Shown: piece by piece, positions 37,313 through 40,896 of the stretch
How the letters are laid out: each line of letters begins with the position of its first letter
Position numbering within the stretch: the first letter of the stretch is position 1
Origin: a virus
Direction: 5' to 3' (one strand)
Length of the DNA: 40,896 nucleotides
Virus record (IMG/VR): IMGVR_UViG_3300027706_000261
Location: 1-40,896 of that record
Translations under genes and position numbers: made by a program
Notes under the pieces: generated by a model
Told to the model about the DNA's origin: nothing
The model's database searches: none
What the model saw: only the letters and a program-made list of their open reading frames with translations

Positions 37313-40300
37313 TGGACCAGATCTTTAAGCTGCAGCCGCATCGCACGATGCATCTGCAGGGCTTCGATGATTACGGCGCGGCCGCGGCGCTGTGGGGCGC
37401 ATCGGACACGGGATTCACGGTCTCCGGCGTGTTCCGCGACCTGGCAGACTTCGCCGTGCTGGTCCTCTTCCAGAAGGATGATCCGTTCGGCCACCCTCTG
37501 TTCTCCTACCTTCCCGACGGCGATCTCACCGGCCTCGTCCTCGACTTCGATGTGACCTGGCAGGGCATCCAGTCCTGGGAGTCGCTCAAGAACGCCTGGA
37601 CGGACTGGAACACCCTCGACTGCACCGTGAACGGCGTGGGTCAGAAGGTGCTATGGTTCGGCACCAGCGGCATCACGATCACGTGCAACACGACCGGCCG
37701 CACTGGCGCCTCAGCCATCTACACCCTCAACCTGGCCAGCCCGCAGCCCGGCGACAAGGTCACGCTCTGGTATCAAAACCAGTCGTTCATCAGCCCGGCG
37801 ATCTCCACATCGCACACGACCACCGACCAGGCTATGTGGTGGCAAGGCAACGCGGCCTACAACCACTGGGTGAAGATCGGCTCTGCCACGTACTCATGTC
37901 TTGAGGATTCGTTTAATAGCGCCGGCGTCGCGGGCAACATCGCTGCCCAAATCAACGCCTCCGATCCCACCTGCACCGCCACGACCGGTGGCACGTACGG
38001 CAACGAGATCTTCATCACGCTGAAGACCGGCGTCGCCGGGCCCGTGGCAGTGTCGAGTTCCGATGGATCGGCCGCCGACTCTCTCTCGCAGGTCAGCGCC
38101 GCGACCATCCTTCAATCGATTGGGCAACAGATCAATGCCGTGAACTGGGTGCAGAACGGCCCAGTCGTGCTCAGCGCTGCCGTGGTGCTGCCGAACCAGT
38201 TGGTTGTTACGGCCGCGCCCGGAGCCGACGGCAACATGGTCGCCTTTTACCAGACCGATAACACCGGCGGCAGCCGTCTGTACTTCACCGCAAGCAACTG
38301 GAACCTGGCCGGCGGCTCGTCGGACAACATCTCCTGGCACGTGAGGATCGACTTCACTGCGCTCGGCTGGAGCAACGTGGACAAGGTCTGGTGGACCATC
38401 GCGCCAGCCCTCCCGAACAGCCAGGCGTACCAGCCGACCGAGTTCCAGATGGTGGTCACCAACTGGACCGTGGCGAGCAATCCCGCCGGCAAGCGCGCGC
38501 TCAAGGTAGCCGGACCTGGTTCGGTCCGGATCGAAGAAGACAGCACGTGGGTGGGCACGTCGGGGTACTGGGAGCCCGCGCCCGGTAACGATCCGGCGAA
38601 CGGCGCATTCGCGTTCTGGAGCCAGGGGCGCGCGAACCGCGCAGCGGCCGCCGGTGCCAAGTTGAGCATCGAGACGCACTGCCAAGCCACGCACGACATC
38701 TACGTGGGCACCCGCCTCGATACAACTTGCGGCATCGTGAGCGCCACGCTCGATGGCGGCTCGCCGGTGACGCTCGATTGCTACTATCCCACCGCCACCA
38801 CTTCCCAGACGCGGCGTCTACTGTTCTCCGGTGTCGCCGCCGGCCAGCACAAGGTGGTGATCACCCTCACCGGCAGCAAGAACCCGTCGAGCCAAGGCTG
38901 GTACTTCTACTTCGACTTCCTGGAATGCGCCGTGAAGACCGACGTGCCGGATCCGGTATCAACGACCACCGCCGTCGGCGTGGCGACCGACTTCGACACG
39001 GACAACACCTACAAGCTCTCGCCGCAACGGCTGGTGTGGAATATCCGGAAGCTCGGGCTGCTCGGCGAGATCGACCACTACTGCGGCGTTTTCTGGTGGA
39101 AGCAATCGGTGGCTGCGAACCCGTCTTACCCGCAATGCACCGTCACGTTCTCAGGCAACTGGAACGACCAGGATGTCGTCTGGCTGCATGTCGGCGGCTC
39201 CGCGATCGGCAAAACGGTCTTCGGCGGGCAGGACAACAGTAACACCATCGCCCGCCACTTCGCCAACTTCATCAACGCGATTTTCGATGGCGTCTGGGCG
39301 TCGGCCTCCGGTACGGTTCTTACGATCACCTCGCACTCTTTCTCCAGCGTCTGGCAATTCCACGTGTATACGGAACTGCCGCTGTCGAACACCGGTTCGG
39401 GCCACGCGACGGTGGCCGGCGACCTCCAGGGCGGCACGTACGGCGTGAAGTGGGTGATCGATCCGACGCAGACAGCGGTGCTCAATCGCGCCTTCCGTGA
39501 CTGGAACAGCGATTTCTTCGCGCTCCTCAAGGCGAACGGCATGGCCACTGTCTGCTCGCTGTCGCAAGAGCTCGTGAACCCTCCTGATAATCCACCGTCC
39601 TCCGTCTGGGTCCAGCGTTTCCCTGATGGCTCACCCGTCGAAACCGCGACCGGATTCGGAACCCTGAACAGTTCGCAGGTCGCCTTCAGCGTCGGACCGC
39701 AGAACTACATGGCCCAGGCGCACGCCGCCATCGCCAGTCTGATGCAGGCAGCGGGACTGCCGCCGCGGCTCCAGTTCGGGGAGATCTTGTGGTGGTTTCT
39801 CGCGAACGCGTCCGGGATGGCGTTCTACGATGTCGACACTCAGTCAGCGGCATTGTCCACGCTCGGCCGCGCGTTAGCCACGTTTCACACGCCGAACGAC
39901 GATCCCTCGATCAACAGCTACGCCGACGCGAACTTTCTTCGGACGAGGCTGTACAACTACGTCGCCGCGATCCAAAGCGCGGTCCTGGCGCTGTGTCCTT
40001 CGGCGATGTTCGAACTGCTCTGGCCGATGGACGTGAACGACCCCGATAACTGCAAGCTGCTGCGGTACATCAACCTGCCGCCGCAATGGACGACGCGCGC
40101 CGGATCCGGCTTCGACACGTTCCTCATCGAGGGCTACCAGTATCCGGGCATCAACCACAACCTCGACCAGGCCGTCCAGTGCGCCCAGTATCCGTGGACG
40201 CAACTGGCCTGGGACCCAGCCCACTGTCGATACCTGATGGGCCTCTACTACGCGACGTGGCCGTGGCTACGTGAGTTCGTGAACGTGAACCGGCTCGGCC

Positions 40301-40395
40301 TTCCCGCCATCAAGATCTGGGCCTACGATCACCTCTGCCTATTCGGCTGGCCCGTTCCTCTACCCACGGTTGACGACCGCTCCTTCATCTACTGA
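37312..40395 (+). CDS. tail fibre-like protein with probable glycosidase-like C-terminus
   Basis: A 1027-residue protein. The N-terminal 400 residues are beta-rich with Thr/Ser/Asn repeats; a carbohydrate-binding-like domain with WEPAPGNDPANGAF and SSQGWYFYFDFLECAV is near 410-545. The C-terminal 300 residues look like an alpha/beta TIM barrel: QFGEILWWFLANASG, FELLWPMDVND, FDTFLIEGYQY and LMGLYYATW follow in the order expected of barrel strands, with E and D residues at strand ends. A glycan-binding or cleaving receptor protein is inferred; no exact family is identified. Confidence 0.7.
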   Translation: MDQIFKLQPHRTMHLQGFDDYGAAAALWGASDTGFTVSGVFRDLADFAVLVLFQKDDPFGHPLFSYLPDGDLTGLVLDFDVTWQGIQSWESLKNAWTDWNTLDCTVNGVGQKVLWFGTSGITITCNTTGRTGASAIYTLNLASPQPGDKVTLWYQNQSFISPAISTSHTTTDQAMWWQGNAAYNHWVKIGSATYSCLEDSFNSAGVAGNIAAQINASDPTCTATTGGTYGNEIFITLKTGVAGPVAVSSSDGSAADSLSQVSAATILQSIGQQINAVNWVQNGPVVLSAAVVLPNQLVVTAAPGADGNMVAFYQTDNTGGSRLYFTASNWNLAGGSSDNISWHVRIDFTALGWSNVDKVWWTIAPALPNSQAYQPTEFQMVVTNWTVASNPAGKRALKVAGPGSVRIEEDSTWVGTSGYWEPAPGNDPANGAFAFWSQGRANRAAAAGAKLSIETHCQATHDIYVGTRLDTTCGIVSATLDGGSPVTLDCYYPTATTSQTRRLLFSGVAAGQHKVVITLTGSKNPSSQGWYFYFDFLECAVKTDVPDPVSTTTAVGVATDFDTDNTYKLSPQRLVWNIRKLGLLGEIDHYCGVFWWKQSVAANPSYPQCTVTFSGNWNDQDVVWLHVGGSAIGKTVFGGQDNSNTIARHFANFINAIFDGVWASASGTVLTITSHSFSSVWQFHVYTELPLSNTGSGHATVAGDLQGGTYGVKWVIDPTQTAVLNRAFRDWNSDFFALLKANGMATVCSLSQELVNPPDNPPSSVWVQRFPDGSPVETATGFGTLNSSQVAFSVGPQNYMAQAHAAIASLMQAAGLPPRLQFGEILWWFLANASGMAFYDVDTQSAALSTLGRALATFHTPNDDPSINSYADANFLRTRLYNYVAAIQSAVLALCPSAMFELLWPMDVNDPDNCKLLRYINLPPQWTTRAGSGFDTFLIEGYQYPGINHNLDQAVQCAQYPWTQLAWDPAHCRYLMGLYYATWPWLREFVNVNRLGLPAIKIWAYDHLCLFGWPVPLPTVDDRSFIY

Positions 40396-40401
40396 ACGCT
40401 T

Positions 40402-40896
40402 ATGGAAAACCTCGAAACCCGCCTCAACGAGGTGGCGCGGATTGCCGTGCACCTCGAGCAAGAAACCGGCTGCCCAGCCCAACTAATGATCGCTCAATGG
40501 GCCATCGAATCGGCATGGGGCGCAAAGCCTGTCGGCTACGCGAATTATTTCGGTATCAAGAAGGCTGATCGCCACACGAAGTGCTGCACAGTCACGACGC
40601 GCGAGGTGATCAACGGCAAGGCCGTCATCGAGAATCTCGAATTCGCCGACTACGACTCGCTCGCGGACGCCTGCCGTGACTATGCTTGGTTGATTACCAG
40701 GGGGGCGCCTTACAGTGCATCCTGGGAGGAGTATAAGAGCGATCGCGATTTGAATGCCTTCATTGCGGCAGTCGGCCGCGTCTATGCCACCGACCCGAAT
40801 TACGTGCATCTGGTCCGCGCCATCGTCAGCCAGGGCAACATTGCAGAGGCCATCGCTGCCGCACGCCAGAATGGATCTGCGACGGCGGTGCTTTGA
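40402..40896 (+). CDS. glucosaminidase-type endolysin
   Basis: A 164-residue protein with LMIAQWAIESAWG (Glu36 the likely catalytic acid), ANYFGIK and DYDSLADACRDYAWL, the signature order of the FlgJ/glucosaminidase (GH73-type) family. There is no signal peptide, so release would need a holin, which is not visible in the window. It ends exactly at the window edge with TGA. Confidence 0.9.
   Translation: MENLETRLNEVARIAVHLEQETGCPAQLMIAQWAIESAWGAKPVGYANYFGIKKADRHTKCCTVTTREVINGKAVIENLEFADYDSLADACRDYAWLITRGAPYSASWEEYKSDRDLNAFIAAVGRVYATDPNYVHLVRAIVSQGNIAEAIAAARQNGSATAVL

Noticed and set aside
1-40896. CRISPR array, tRNA, rRNA, insertion sequence, integrase or att site
   Set aside because: I saw no regularly spaced repeats, tRNA-like cloverleaf, transposase, recombinase or terminal duplication in the window.

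Overview
The window is about 41 kb of a tailed-phage genome, most likely a prophage or temperate phage, in a GC-rich Gram-negative-type bacterium. The base composition is strongly GC-rich by eye, GTG and TTG starts are common, and genes are packed with ATGA, GTGA, TGATG and TAATG overlaps. The gene set recalls prophages of Acidobacteriota (Bryobacterales/Solibacter-like), but that is an impression, not something the sequence proves. There is no integrase, CI/Cro-type repressor, tRNA or att site inside the window; the ImmA/IrrE-type protease at the left edge suggests that lysogeny control lies just outside.

Layout: (1) 1-1572, an ImmA/IrrE protease and small accessory genes. (2) 1569-10049, a DNA-metabolism module: ParB-like protein, SNF2-type helicase, a four-cysteine protein in an SSB-like position, a large primase-helicase and a VRR-NUC nuclease. 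The gap at 9133-9321 carries seven copies of ATGACGG in both orientations beside a 22-bp alternating purine-pyrimidine tract, a candidate origin or operator. (3) 10046-15778, a MerR-like regulator, small genes, and two related ParB-methyltransferase fusions (one predicted N4-cytosine, one N6-adenine) separated by two small genes and a hairpin-rich gap. (4) 15816-17036, three minus-strand genes forming a moron-like island with its own terminator and a repeated upstream motif. (5) 17099-24315, a lambda-like head module: small-terminase-like gene, GpA-type large terminase, gpW-like joiner, lambda-type portal, S49 protease with a nested in-frame scaffold gene, decoration protein and major capsid protein. 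(6) 24318-28688, connector and tail-tube genes, ending in a tail-assembly chaperone pair joined by a canonical -1 frameshift signal (CCCAAAC plus hairpin) that fuses a zinc-ribbon-like T domain. (7) 28689-40395, a 1216-residue tape measure, two small genes, a 1456-residue fused tail-tip/hub protein and a 1027-residue fibre-like protein. (8) 40402-40896, a glucosaminidase-type lysin. No sheath or contractile baseplate genes are visible, so the virion is inferred to be a siphovirus.

The modules together give replication initiation and unwinding, modification of phage or host DNA, packaging into a proteolytically matured capsid, tail assembly whose stoichiometry is set by frameshifting, and cell-wall degradation. 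The features most worth a second look are the frameshift-fused zinc-ribbon chaperone, the ATGACGG repeat cluster, the paired methyltransferases, the apparent one-base lesion at about 15515, and a dispersed CGGCAA-N4-TTGCCGAATT palindrome present twice.
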